Source of the DNA: Candidatus Methylacidiphilum fumarolicum
GTDB taxonomy: Bacteria; Verrucomicrobiota; Verrucomicrobiia; Methylacidiphilales; Methylacidiphilaceae
Assembly (NCBI RefSeq): GCF_949774925.1
Contig: NZ_OX458932.1
Location: 2,170,001 to 2,234,000 of the forward strand
DNA: 64,000 nt
Direction of reading: 5' to 3'
The notes under the pieces are model-generated. The model did not search any database. It had not been told where the DNA came from and saw nothing but the letters and a program-made list of their open reading frames with translations. Each line of letters begins with the position of its first letter. Within the stretch, counting starts at the first letter, position 1. The position numbers and the translations under genes are program-made. Shown here piece after piece: positions 57,005-64,000 of this stretch.

Positions 57005-57888
57005 AGATCGGTATCCTAGGCCAGGGGAAATGGGGAAAAACGATAAAAAAACTCCTTGCAGAAAATGGTCATGAACCTTTGGGTTTTCATCATACGGATA
57101 ATACGTGGGAACAACAACTTGACTGTCTTTGTATAGCCATTCCCGTTCAGCATATTCGACAAACGCTTCATCGCTTTCCTAATCCAGAGTGTCCAGTCAT
57201 AAGTTTAAGCAAAGGATTGGAGATCACTACAGGAAAGAGGGTCACAGAAATAATCAAAGATGTATGGAAAAATGAAAATGTAGGAGCTCTTTCGGGCCCT
57301 ACCTTTTCAGAAGAAATCCTTGCTGGTCTTCCTGCAGCCGCTGTTGTATCGTCTGAAAAAGAAGCTTTAGGAATATTTTTCCAAAATATTTTTCATTCTA
57401 GAACCTTTCGTGTTTATCGGACAACCGATCTGGTGGGATTAGAACTGGGAGGAGCGCTTAAAAATGTTTATGCGATTGCTGGAGGCCTTTGCTATGGACT
57501 GGCTCTAGGGGAAAACGCTCATGCCTCTCTTTTGACTCGATCCTTAGCTGAAATGACCAGACTGGGAGTGGCTGCAGGCGGGAAAGCTGAGACTTTCTTT
57601 GGTCTTAGTGGTGTAGGAGATCTCTTTCTTACGGCTAGCAGTATGAAAAGTAGGAATTTTAGGCTTGGGATGAGAATAGCTTCTGGCATCCCTTTGACTA
57701 AGGCTTTATCAATGGAATCAACCGTTATAGAGGGATATCCAACAGCTTTTTCAGTCCACAAAAGCGCTCTTTTTTCTAAACAAAAAAAACCAGTCGCTGA
57801 TGAAATCTATAAGATACTTTACGAGGGAAAGAACATTCAAGCTTCAGTAATGGATCTTTTAAGACGGCAAGTGGGGGAAGAAGACTAA
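57001..57888 (+). CDS. gpsA: NAD(P)-dependent glycerol-3-phosphate dehydrogenase
   Basis: 295 residues, slightly short for GpsA (usually about 330). It makes sn-glycerol 3-phosphate for phospholipids. The N-terminal motif GILGQGKWGKTIKKLLAENG is the dinucleotide loop. ISLSKGLEI, ALSGPTFSEEILAGLPAA and LGGALKNVYAIAGGLCYGL follow, with the catalytic lysine in LKNVYA. GLSGVGDLFLTASS completes the set. It overlaps plsY by 4 bp and converges with glmS. Confidence 0.93.
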   Translation: MKIGILGQGKWGKTIKKLLAENGHEPLGFHHTDNTWEQQLDCLCIAIPVQHIRQTLHRFPNPECPVISLSKGLEITTGKRVTEIIKDVWKNENVGALSGPTFSEEILAGLPAAAVVSSEKEALGIFFQNIFHSRTFRVYRTTDLVGLELGGALKNVYAIAGGLCYGLALGENAHASLLTRSLAEMTRLGVAAGGKAETFFGLSGVGDLFLTASSMKSRNFRLGMRIASGIPLTKALSMESTVIEGYPTAFSVHKSALFSKQKKPVADEIYKILYEGKNIQASVMDLLRRQVGEED

Positions 57889-57901
57889 CTGAAACAACTG
57901 C

Positions 57902-59752
57902 TTATTCTACCGTAACGCTTTTGGCCAAATTTCTAGGCTTATCAACGTCTTTGCCCAAGATAATTGCCAAATGATACGCAAACAGTTGCAGCGGAATAAC
58001 GGTTAATATGGGACACAAATACTCTTGTGCATTGGGAATATATAAGACCTCATCGGCAACTTTGGAAACAAGGTCGTCTTTTTCTGTCGCAATAGCAATA
58101 ATCGGTCCTCCTCTTGCCTTTATTTCCTCCATATTACTAATGTTTTTATCATAAACGCCGTCTTTAGGACAAAGAAAAATGCTCGGAGTGAATTGATCGA
58201 TTAAAGCTATAATCCCATGTTTTAGTTCTGCCGAAGGGTTCCCCTCGGCACTACAATATGAAACTTCCTTTATCTTTAATGCACCTTCCAATGCCACTCC
58301 ATATTGAAACTGACGTCCAAATAGCAAAAACCTTTTTGAATGGGCATACTTTTTTGCCAACTCTCGGACTTGAGGATCCAACTTGATGACTTCAGCCACT
58401 TGATCCGGAAGCGCCTCAATAGCTTCTACGATTTCATGACCTTCTCTAGCAGAGAGAAACCTCAACCTGCCTAATAATAAAGCAAGAAGAGTGAAGATAA
58501 GGACTTGTGAGGTAAACGATTTTGTGGCGGCCACTGCGATTTCAGGGCCTGCATGCATAAAGACTCCCCCTTCTGTTTCTCTGGCTATAGAGCTTCCCAC
58601 ACGGTTACATATACCAAGGACCTTCAGTCCCTTTCTTTTTGCTTCTTTTACAGCTGCAAGGGTATCAGCAGTTTCTCCAGATTGGCTTACAGCAATAACC
58701 ACCGTATGCCTATCCATCGGAGAATTCTTATATCGAAACTCACTGGAAAATTCGACTTCTACCGGAATATGCGCGAGGGATTCAATAAGATATTCCCCCA
58801 CAATCCCAGCATGTCTAGCAGAACCACAGCCAATAACTTGGATTCTTTCAATCCTGAGTAGTTCCTGAGGACTCATATTCAGTCCTCCCAGTTTAGCCGT
58901 TGCTTCTTCTTGGATTAATCTACCTCGGAAAGCATTCCTAATCGTTTCGGGCTGATCATAAATTTCTTTTAGCATGTAATGAGGAAAGCCTTTGAGGCTG
59001 GCGCTCATTTCGGTTTGATCAACATCCCGAATTTCAAATCCATTATTTGTTTTATTCAAAGACTGGATATCGAAAGTCTCAGAGCTAATTGTTACAAGAT
59101 CCCCATCATTTAAATAGACAACTTTATGAGCATAGGGACAGATCGCTGTCACATCGCTACTTAAAAAATACTCCTCATTTCCAATTCCCAAGACCAATGG
59201 ACTCCCTCTCCTCGCCCCTACAAGCAAGTTGGGGACCTCGGAATGGATCAAAGCAATCCCATAAGTGCCACTAATTTCCTTTAGCGAACGCTTGAGTGCT
59301 TGGATAAGTCTAGCAGTGGGATCGTCTTCCTTTCCTAGCTCATAGTAATGACCAATAAGATGAGCTAAAACTTCCGTGTCTGTTTCTGATTGAAAGGTAT
59401 GCCCTAAATTGATTAATCTTTGCTTTAAAAGTTGGTAATTTTCAATAACTCCATTATGAACCAACGAAAGATGGCGCAACTGATCGAAGTGTGGATGCGC
59501 ATTTTCATCGCTAGGAATACCGTGAGTGGCCCACCGGGTATGACTAATCCCTACTCTACCATCCAACTGCTTTTTCCCAAGAAGATGGATAAGTTCAGAA
59601 ATTCTTCCCTTTTTTTTGACCACCTCGATCTTGGTCCCATCGAATATGGCAATACCACTGGAATCATACCCCCGATATTCCAACCGCTTGAGCCCATCAA
59701 GCAGAATAGGCTGCGCCTTCTTTTTCCCCAGGTAAGCAAAAATTCCACACAT
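57902..59752 (-). CDS. glmS: Glutamine-fructose-6-phosphate aminotransferase (isomerizing)
   Basis: 616 residues. It makes glucosamine 6-phosphate for peptidoglycan and lipid A. The N-terminal Cys2 nucleophile is in MCGIFAYLGKKKAQ and the glutaminase domain runs to about 240 (LEYRGYDSSGIAIF, SHTRWATHG). Two SIS domains follow (IQVIGCGSARHAGIVGEYLI; FLLFGRQFQYGVALEGALKI). The end is DKPRNLAKSVTVE, the classic GlmS C-terminus. No glmS ribozyme is visible in the 43-bp upstream gap before glgC. Confidence 0.96.
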   Translation of the reverse strand: MCGIFAYLGKKKAQPILLDGLKRLEYRGYDSSGIAIFDGTKIEVVKKKGRISELIHLLGKKQLDGRVGISHTRWATHGIPSDENAHPHFDQLRHLSLVHNGVIENYQLLKQRLINLGHTFQSETDTEVLAHLIGHYYELGKEDDPTARLIQALKRSLKEISGTYGIALIHSEVPNLLVGARRGSPLVLGIGNEEYFLSSDVTAICPYAHKVVYLNDGDLVTISSETFDIQSLNKTNNGFEIRDVDQTEMSASLKGFPHYMLKEIYDQPETIRNAFRGRLIQEEATAKLGGLNMSPQELLRIERIQVIGCGSARHAGIVGEYLIESLAHIPVEVEFSSEFRYKNSPMDRHTVVIAVSQSGETADTLAAVKEAKRKGLKVLGICNRVGSSIARETEGGVFMHAGPEIAVAATKSFTSQVLIFTLLALLLGRLRFLSAREGHEIVEAIEALPDQVAEVIKLDPQVRELAKKYAHSKRFLLFGRQFQYGVALEGALKIKEVSYCSAEGNPSAELKHGIIALIDQFTPSIFLCPKDGVYDKNISNMEEIKARGGPIIAIATEKDDLVSKVADEVLYIPNAQEYLCPILTVIPLQLFAYHLAIILGKDVDKPRNLAKSVTVE

Positions 59753-59795
59753 GGTGTATTCTTTTTAAATAAAATCAAAATAAATATCAAACATT

Positions 59796-61103
59796 ATGAA
59801 TAGATCTCATCTTTTTTCCTTTTCTCCAATGGATGTCATTACAGTGATTCTGGGAGGAGGTGCAGGCACAAGACTATTTCCACTCACCAAAGAAAGGGCA
59901 AAACCCGCCGTGCCCATTGCTGGCAAATATCGTCTTGTAGATATTCCAATAAGTTTGTCAATCAATTCTGGGTTAAGAAGAATTTTTATATTGACCCAGT
60001 TCAATAGCTCTTCTCTCCATCGACATATACAGCAGACCTATCGGTTTGATGACTATTCGCAAGGTTTTGTAGAAATTCTGGCTGCACAGCAGACTCCCAA
60101 AGGAGCTTACTGGTATCAGGGTACTGCAGATGCAGTGAGACAAAACCTTATCCATTTTGCTAGCCACCCTCATGATATGGTCTTAATTCTTGCTGGAGAC
60201 CAACTCTATAAGATGGATTACCGAGTAATGATCGAACAGCATATTGAAACCTGCGCAGATGTGACGGTCGGAATCACCCCTGTTCCCATAAAACAGGCTT
60301 CATCCTTAGGAATCTTAAGGGTCAATGAAGAAAAACGAATAGTGGCGTTCGTTGAAAAACCGAAAGAAAAAGAAGTACTGAAAGAATTTGCTATATCCGA
60401 CCCTTTTTTAAGTCTTTATCACATACCAAGGGATTCAGCTTATTATTTTGCCTCTATGGGCATTTACGTTTTTAATCGTAAGACCCTTTCCAATGCCCTT
60501 GGAGGCGCTGAGCCAGATTTTGGCAAAGATATTATTCCTTCGTTAATCCGTACCCATCGCGTCTACTCTTATATTTATCCTGGCTATTGGGAAGACATTG
60601 GAACAATCTCAGCTTTCTATCAAGCCAATTTAGACCTATGCCACCTCCATTCCAATTTTGACTTTTACGATAGTCACTTCCCCATATTTACTCGGCCCAG
60701 ATATCTTCCGCCTTCCAAAATCCTCGATGCAACAATCGAAAATTCTCTTATTGCAGAAGGCTGCATTATTACAGGAGCGAAAATTACCCATTCTCTTATT
60801 GGAATAAGAAGCATTGTTCAACCACAAACTTGCCTCAATGACACAGTGCTTCTCGGAAACGACTATTACGAAACAGAAAGTCAGGCGCTAAGCGCAGAAG
60901 GCCACGGCCTTCCTAGAATAGGGATCGGCAATAACTCTTTTATTGAAAAAACCATCATCGATAAAAATAGTCGGATTGGCAATAATGTGAAAATTTCTCC
61001 TGCCGGCAAGCCTCAGAATTACGATGGTGATTTCTATTATATTCGAGATGGAATTGTTATCATCCCACGGGGCGGAGTCGTCCCGCATGGAACGATTATT
61101 TAA
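59796..61103 (+). CDS. glgC: Glucose-1-phosphate adenylyltransferase (plant/cyanobacterial-like)
   Basis: About 425-435 residues. It makes ADP-glucose for glycogen. VILGGGAGTRLFPLTKERAK is the nucleotide loop. GTADAVRQNLIHF, LAGDQLYKMDY and FVEKPKEKEV belong to the catalytic domain, and a beta-helix domain ends the protein (from about 310). The sequence resembles plant and cyanobacterial AGPases (SINSGLRRIFILTQFNSSSL) more than the E. coli type. Either ATG at 59796 or the one at 59829 (MDVITVIL) may be used. It diverges from glmS. Confidence 0.92.
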   Translation: MNRSHLFSFSPMDVITVILGGGAGTRLFPLTKERAKPAVPIAGKYRLVDIPISLSINSGLRRIFILTQFNSSSLHRHIQQTYRFDDYSQGFVEILAAQQTPKGAYWYQGTADAVRQNLIHFASHPHDMVLILAGDQLYKMDYRVMIEQHIETCADVTVGITPVPIKQASSLGILRVNEEKRIVAFVEKPKEKEVLKEFAISDPFLSLYHIPRDSAYYFASMGIYVFNRKTLSNALGGAEPDFGKDIIPSLIRTHRVYSYIYPGYWEDIGTISAFYQANLDLCHLHSNFDFYDSHFPIFTRPRYLPPSKILDATIENSLIAEGCIITGAKITHSLIGIRSIVQPQTCLNDTVLLGNDYYETESQALSAEGHGLPRIGIGNNSFIEKTIIDKNSRIGNNVKISPAGKPQNYDGDFYYIRDGIVIIPRGGVVPHGTII

Positions 61104-61152
61104 CTGAAGCTTTACAGTCTTTAATTTTTCATTTTATTGATTTTCGTTCCCT

Positions 61153-62097
61153 ATGAACTTAAAAAAGAATGCTGTTCGAGCAAGCTGCCATGGATTTTCC
61201 TATCCTTCCGATCCTGTAGATTGTCTGACCAAATTCCGGTCCTTTTTCGATCTGCCAGGCGCTTGCGCTTGGCCTAAAAAAAATACGATCGGTAAAGAAA
61301 AAAAAGAGAGGCTTGCCGTTTTGTCTCCTCATATCGATTTTCAAGTTAGTCCCAAGGCCTATACTCATGCCTTTTCCCATTGGTTTTCTAGGGCAGAAGC
61401 CGACTTTTTTATTATCCTTGGAGTTGGACATCATAGCCGGCTTGAATGGAGTATTGATAGTAGAGATTATATAACTCCTTTAGGAAGAGCCTATAATAGA
61501 ATAGAAATTGTGGAGCGCATCGAAAGAAGTGTCAATTTTTCTCTTGCTGATCCTGATGGACATCAAAGAGAGCATTCTATCGAATTTCCTATCGTTTTTA
61601 TGCAAGCTTTGCGTTACTGGATGGGCATCGAAAAGCCCTTAGAATTTGTCCCTATCCTCTGTGGCGGCTTACACGATCTCATTATTTATAACAACGGCAA
61701 GGAAGCACTTTCAATGATGCGAATGCTTGCTTCTGCTCTCCGTGAAGTACTGACCGCTTATGGGGAAAAAGCAGCTCTTATCATTAGCATTGATGGATGC
61801 CATATTGGTCCAAGATTTGGTCATCCTTTGGACTTAACAAAAGCATTGCTCAAAGATACAGAGTTATGGGAAAAAGAACTATGGAAAAACGTCGAAGAAC
61901 AAAATTTGGAAGGTTTTCTTGCGCATCTCCAAAAAGAAAAAAATATTCGTTTTTTTGATGGCGTTGGGGCTATTGCCCTTCTTATGGAAATCTTTAAAGA
62001 CAAACCTTTTTTCTTTAAAAGAACCTATTACGAACAATGGTTTGAACCGCGAGACAGTTCCGCTGTCACTTTCTCTAGCGGATTCTTGACTTACTGA
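61153..62097 (+). CDS. MEMO1-family protein (AmmeMemoRadiSam system protein B)
   Basis: 314 residues. SPHIDFQVSPKAYTHAF near residue 58, GVGHHSRLEWSI near residue 95, DGHQREHSIEFPIVFMQAL near residue 137 and SIDGCHIGPRFG near residue 220 carry the His/Cys residues of the MEMO fold, related to aromatic-ring dioxygenases. The role of the bacterial MEMO is unknown. In many genomes it accompanies a radical SAM protein and an AMMECR1 protein, but neither is adjacent here, so the system label is only by homology. Confidence 0.88.
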   Translation: MNLKKNAVRASCHGFSYPSDPVDCLTKFRSFFDLPGACAWPKKNTIGKEKKERLAVLSPHIDFQVSPKAYTHAFSHWFSRAEADFFIILGVGHHSRLEWSIDSRDYITPLGRAYNRIEIVERIERSVNFSLADPDGHQREHSIEFPIVFMQALRYWMGIEKPLEFVPILCGGLHDLIIYNNGKEALSMMRMLASALREVLTAYGEKAALIISIDGCHIGPRFGHPLDLTKALLKDTELWEKELWKNVEEQNLEGFLAHLQKEKNIRFFDGVGAIALLMEIFKDKPFFFKRTYYEQWFEPRDSSAVTFSSGFLTY

Positions 62098-62219
62098 TTC
62101 CCAAATAATACTCTCTTTAACTCTAAAAAGAAAACAGCTGAATATTTATTTTTAAAAAGAGCTTTCCTAGAATAATTTAGACTAGAGCCCGTATCATTTT
62201 TTAACTTATCTTATCTGCC

Positions 62220-63566
62220 ATGACCTCAACCACTCCATCTCATCCACGCGTTCGATTCGCTCCGTCTCCTACCGGCTATCTTCATGTAGGGGGAGCCAGA
62301 ACTGCTCTATTCAATTGGCTTTACGCCAGGCATACGAACGGAACTTTTATTTTGAGGATCGAAGATACCGATGCAAGCCGGAATACCCCTCAAGCACTAT
62401 CGGTCATTTTTGAGAACCTCCGCTGGTTAGGTTTAGATTGGGACGAAGGTCCATTACCTGACGGCCGAACCATTGGACCATTTGGTCCTTATTTTCAAAG
62501 CCAGAGAAACGATATTTACGAAGCATACTGTAAGAAGCTGATCGATAAAGACATGGCTTATATCAAAGAGGGAGCTGTGCTTTTCCGCATGCCTCGAAAG
62601 CGAATTATTGTGCCAGATATTATCTGCGGCGATATCTATTTTGATTGTACCCTTGAAAAAGATTTTGTGATTCGTAGAAAAGACGGTTCTTTTGTTTTTC
62701 ACCTCGTCAATGTTGTAGATGATTGTGAAATGAAGATAAGCCATGTGATACGAGGAGAAGATCATTTATCCAATACCCCTAAACATATTGCCATTTTTGA
62801 ATCTTTGGGAATAAAACCACCTCTTTATGCTCATATTCCCCTTATCCTTAATCCGGAAGGCTCAAAAATGAGCAAAAGAGACAAAGGTTCTTCTGTCCAG
62901 GAATACATTGATGAAGGTTATTTACCTAAGGCCTTCCGCAATTATTTGTGTTTGCTTGGTTGGTCTATCAAAGAAAACAGAGAGATATTTGACATTGAAG
63001 AGGCTATTGCAAAGTTCGATCTGACTCAGATTCATCGGAGCAACGCTCGCTTTAATCGTCAAAAGCTGCTATGGTTGAATGGAGAATACATGAGAACAAT
63101 GCCCTTAGATGAACTATTCCCTCACGCTTTATCCTGGCTTAAAAAGGCAGGTCTTATTGATGATCACTATGATAATATCCCCTTTTTGAAAGGGGCTGTG
63201 GCTATCGTAAGAGAAAAAGTAAAAACGGGCAAAGAACTCATTGATTGGATAAAACCCCTGCTCAGTAATCAAATCGAATACAATGATGCTGTGTTGCAAC
63301 AATATCTAGACAACGAGGGAAAGAATATCCTCAAAGAAGCCTTCCCATACCTTGAGAAGGTTTCTCCTTTTCACTCAAAGGAACTTGAAGAAACTATTAA
63401 GAGCCTAGCGATGAAACACGGAAGAAAGACTGCCGATTATATTCATAGACTTAGGGTAGCGCTTACAGGAAGAACAGTTGGTCCCAGTCTTTATCCAATG
63501 TTGGAAGTACTAGGAAAAGAGAAGGTTTTGAATAGATTACATAAAGTGCTATTTGAACATGAATGA
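62220..63566 (+). CDS. gltX: Glutamyl-tRNA synthetase
   Basis: 448 residues, a bit short for GltX (usually 465-490). The HIGH-type signature is FAPSPTGYLHVGGARTALFN near residue 13, and the KMSKS-type loop is GSKMSKRDKGSS near residue 220. FVIRRKDGSFVFHLVNVVDD follows the usual pattern. The Zn-binding cysteines common in E. coli-type GltX are not clear. The C-terminal anticodon-binding part is present but shorter. It could charge tRNA-Glu alone or tRNA-Glu plus tRNA-Gln, depending on whether the genome has a GatCAB pathway. Confidence 0.92.
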   Translation: MTSTTPSHPRVRFAPSPTGYLHVGGARTALFNWLYARHTNGTFILRIEDTDASRNTPQALSVIFENLRWLGLDWDEGPLPDGRTIGPFGPYFQSQRNDIYEAYCKKLIDKDMAYIKEGAVLFRMPRKRIIVPDIICGDIYFDCTLEKDFVIRRKDGSFVFHLVNVVDDCEMKISHVIRGEDHLSNTPKHIAIFESLGIKPPLYAHIPLILNPEGSKMSKRDKGSSVQEYIDEGYLPKAFRNYLCLLGWSIKENREIFDIEEAIAKFDLTQIHRSNARFNRQKLLWLNGEYMRTMPLDELFPHALSWLKKAGLIDDHYDNIPFLKGAVAIVREKVKTGKELIDWIKPLLSNQIEYNDAVLQQYLDNEGKNILKEAFPYLEKVSPFHSKELEETIKSLAMKHGRKTADYIHRLRVALTGRTVGPSLYPMLEVLGKEKVLNRLHKVLFEHE

Positions 63567-63572
63567 TGATAT

Positions 63573-64000
63573 ATGACACTGGCTTCATGGATAACCTTGT
63601 TTAGAATTGTATCCCTTCCTCTTATACTCTTTTTCCTTAAGCAATATGAAAAGAGTGATGAAATCAGCCAACCCGATGAAAAACTGCGTGCAGGTTCCTT
63701 GATTTTTTTTCTTGTTGCCGCCTTTTCTGATTGTATCGATGGGTATTTAGCCAGGAACTGTGGACAGAAAAGCAAGCTAGGAGCCATTCTGGATCCGATC
63801 GCTGATAAACTGCTTCTTTTTGTCATGCTGTTTTCCTTAGCAACCATCAATGCTTCAAAAATAGCTAAAATTCCTTTATGGTTGCCTCTTCTAATAGCTT
63901 CCAGAGATCTTTTCCTTCTTTTTGGTTTTCTTTTTTTAAAAGCCTTACACAAGGAAATGGAAGTTCAGCCGCATTGGACTGGCAAATTGGCTACATTCAT
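63573..64000 (+). CDS. pgsA: CDP-alcohol phosphatidyltransferase (PgsA-like), cut by window end
   Basis: The first 142 codons are visible, starting ATG ACA CTG and running off the right edge. The family motif is complete: DCIDGYLARNCGQKSKLGAI followed by LDPIADK, that is DGxxAR...GxxxDxxxD. Two hydrophobic stretches lie around it. This group makes phosphatidylglycerol phosphate from CDP-diacylglycerol and glycerol 3-phosphate, which fits plsY and gpsA nearby. A long loop after residue 20 (EISQPDEKLRAG) is normal for PgsA. It starts 6 bp behind gltX. Confidence 0.85.
   Translation, partial: MTLASWITLFRIVSLPLILFFLKQYEKSDEISQPDEKLRAGSLIFFLVAAFSDCIDGYLARNCGQKSKLGAILDPIADKLLLFVMLFSLATINASKIAKIPLWLPLLIASRDLFLLFGFLFLKALHKEMEVQPHWTGKLATF

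Noticed and set aside
59753-59795. glmS ribozyme upstream of glmS
   Set aside because: The gap to glgC is only 43 bp and has no such structure.

Overview
The window looks like chromosomal DNA of an AT-rich Gram-negative bacterium. Outer-membrane genes are present (LpxA, a heptosyltransferase-like GT9 enzyme, LolC/E and LolD, an RND pump). The gene mix (a split nuo operon, a plant-like GlgC, a MEMO1-family protein, a short SigA-type sigma factor) and the low-GC codon use fit Verrucomicrobia, and from memory the genus Methylacidiphilum best. This placement is inference: no 16S rRNA or methane-oxidation gene lies here.

Layout. 1-11.3 kb: RND pump, a beta-hydroxyacid dehydrogenase, a glutamate-receptor-like channel, an HNH-repeat protein, a heptosyltransferase, a phosphoesterase, cysteine synthase, a sigma factor and apt. 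11.3-13.4 kb: a GC-rich scar with a broken tnpB and two repeats. 13.5-22 kb: lpxA, hflX, miaA, two odd low-complexity proteins, an L,D-transpeptidase and a diflavin reductase. 22-29.4 kb: nuoBCDEFGH. 29.5-38.9 kb: a low-molecular-weight phosphatase, hisC-tyrA, lolC-lolD, ilvE, an mcsA-like gene, a second broken tnpB, gnd and rpiB. 39.1-41.1 kb: a RloB/AAA-ATPase pair beside tRNA-Arg. 41.2-45.4 kb: a propeller-phosphoesterase, a small secreted protein and a CDF transporter.

45.4-52.1 kb is the most unusual part. It is a GC-rich, IS-scarred island holding nosF, nosY, a NosB-like membrane protein and a nosD cut off at its 3' end, but no nosZ. A three-repeat degenerate CRISPR array and unrecognised ORFs follow. 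Two sequence blocks at the edges of this island also occur, in the same order and orientation, in the 11.3-13.4 kb scar. The two islands therefore share ancestry, and the nos and CRISPR segment sits between the two repeats in one copy only.

52.1-64 kb is ordinary housekeeping: ybbN-like thioredoxin, an O-methyltransferase, proC, aroK, aroC, plsY-gpsA, glmS, glgC, a MEMO1 protein, gltX and a partial pgsA that runs off the window.

Functional groups: complex I; aromatic amino acid synthesis (aroK, aroC, tyrA, hisC paralogue); envelope lipid and lipoprotein handling (lpxA, lolCD, plsY, gpsA, pgsA); sugar-phosphate metabolism (gnd, rpiB, glmS, glgC); and remains of an imported N2O-reductase maturation locus.
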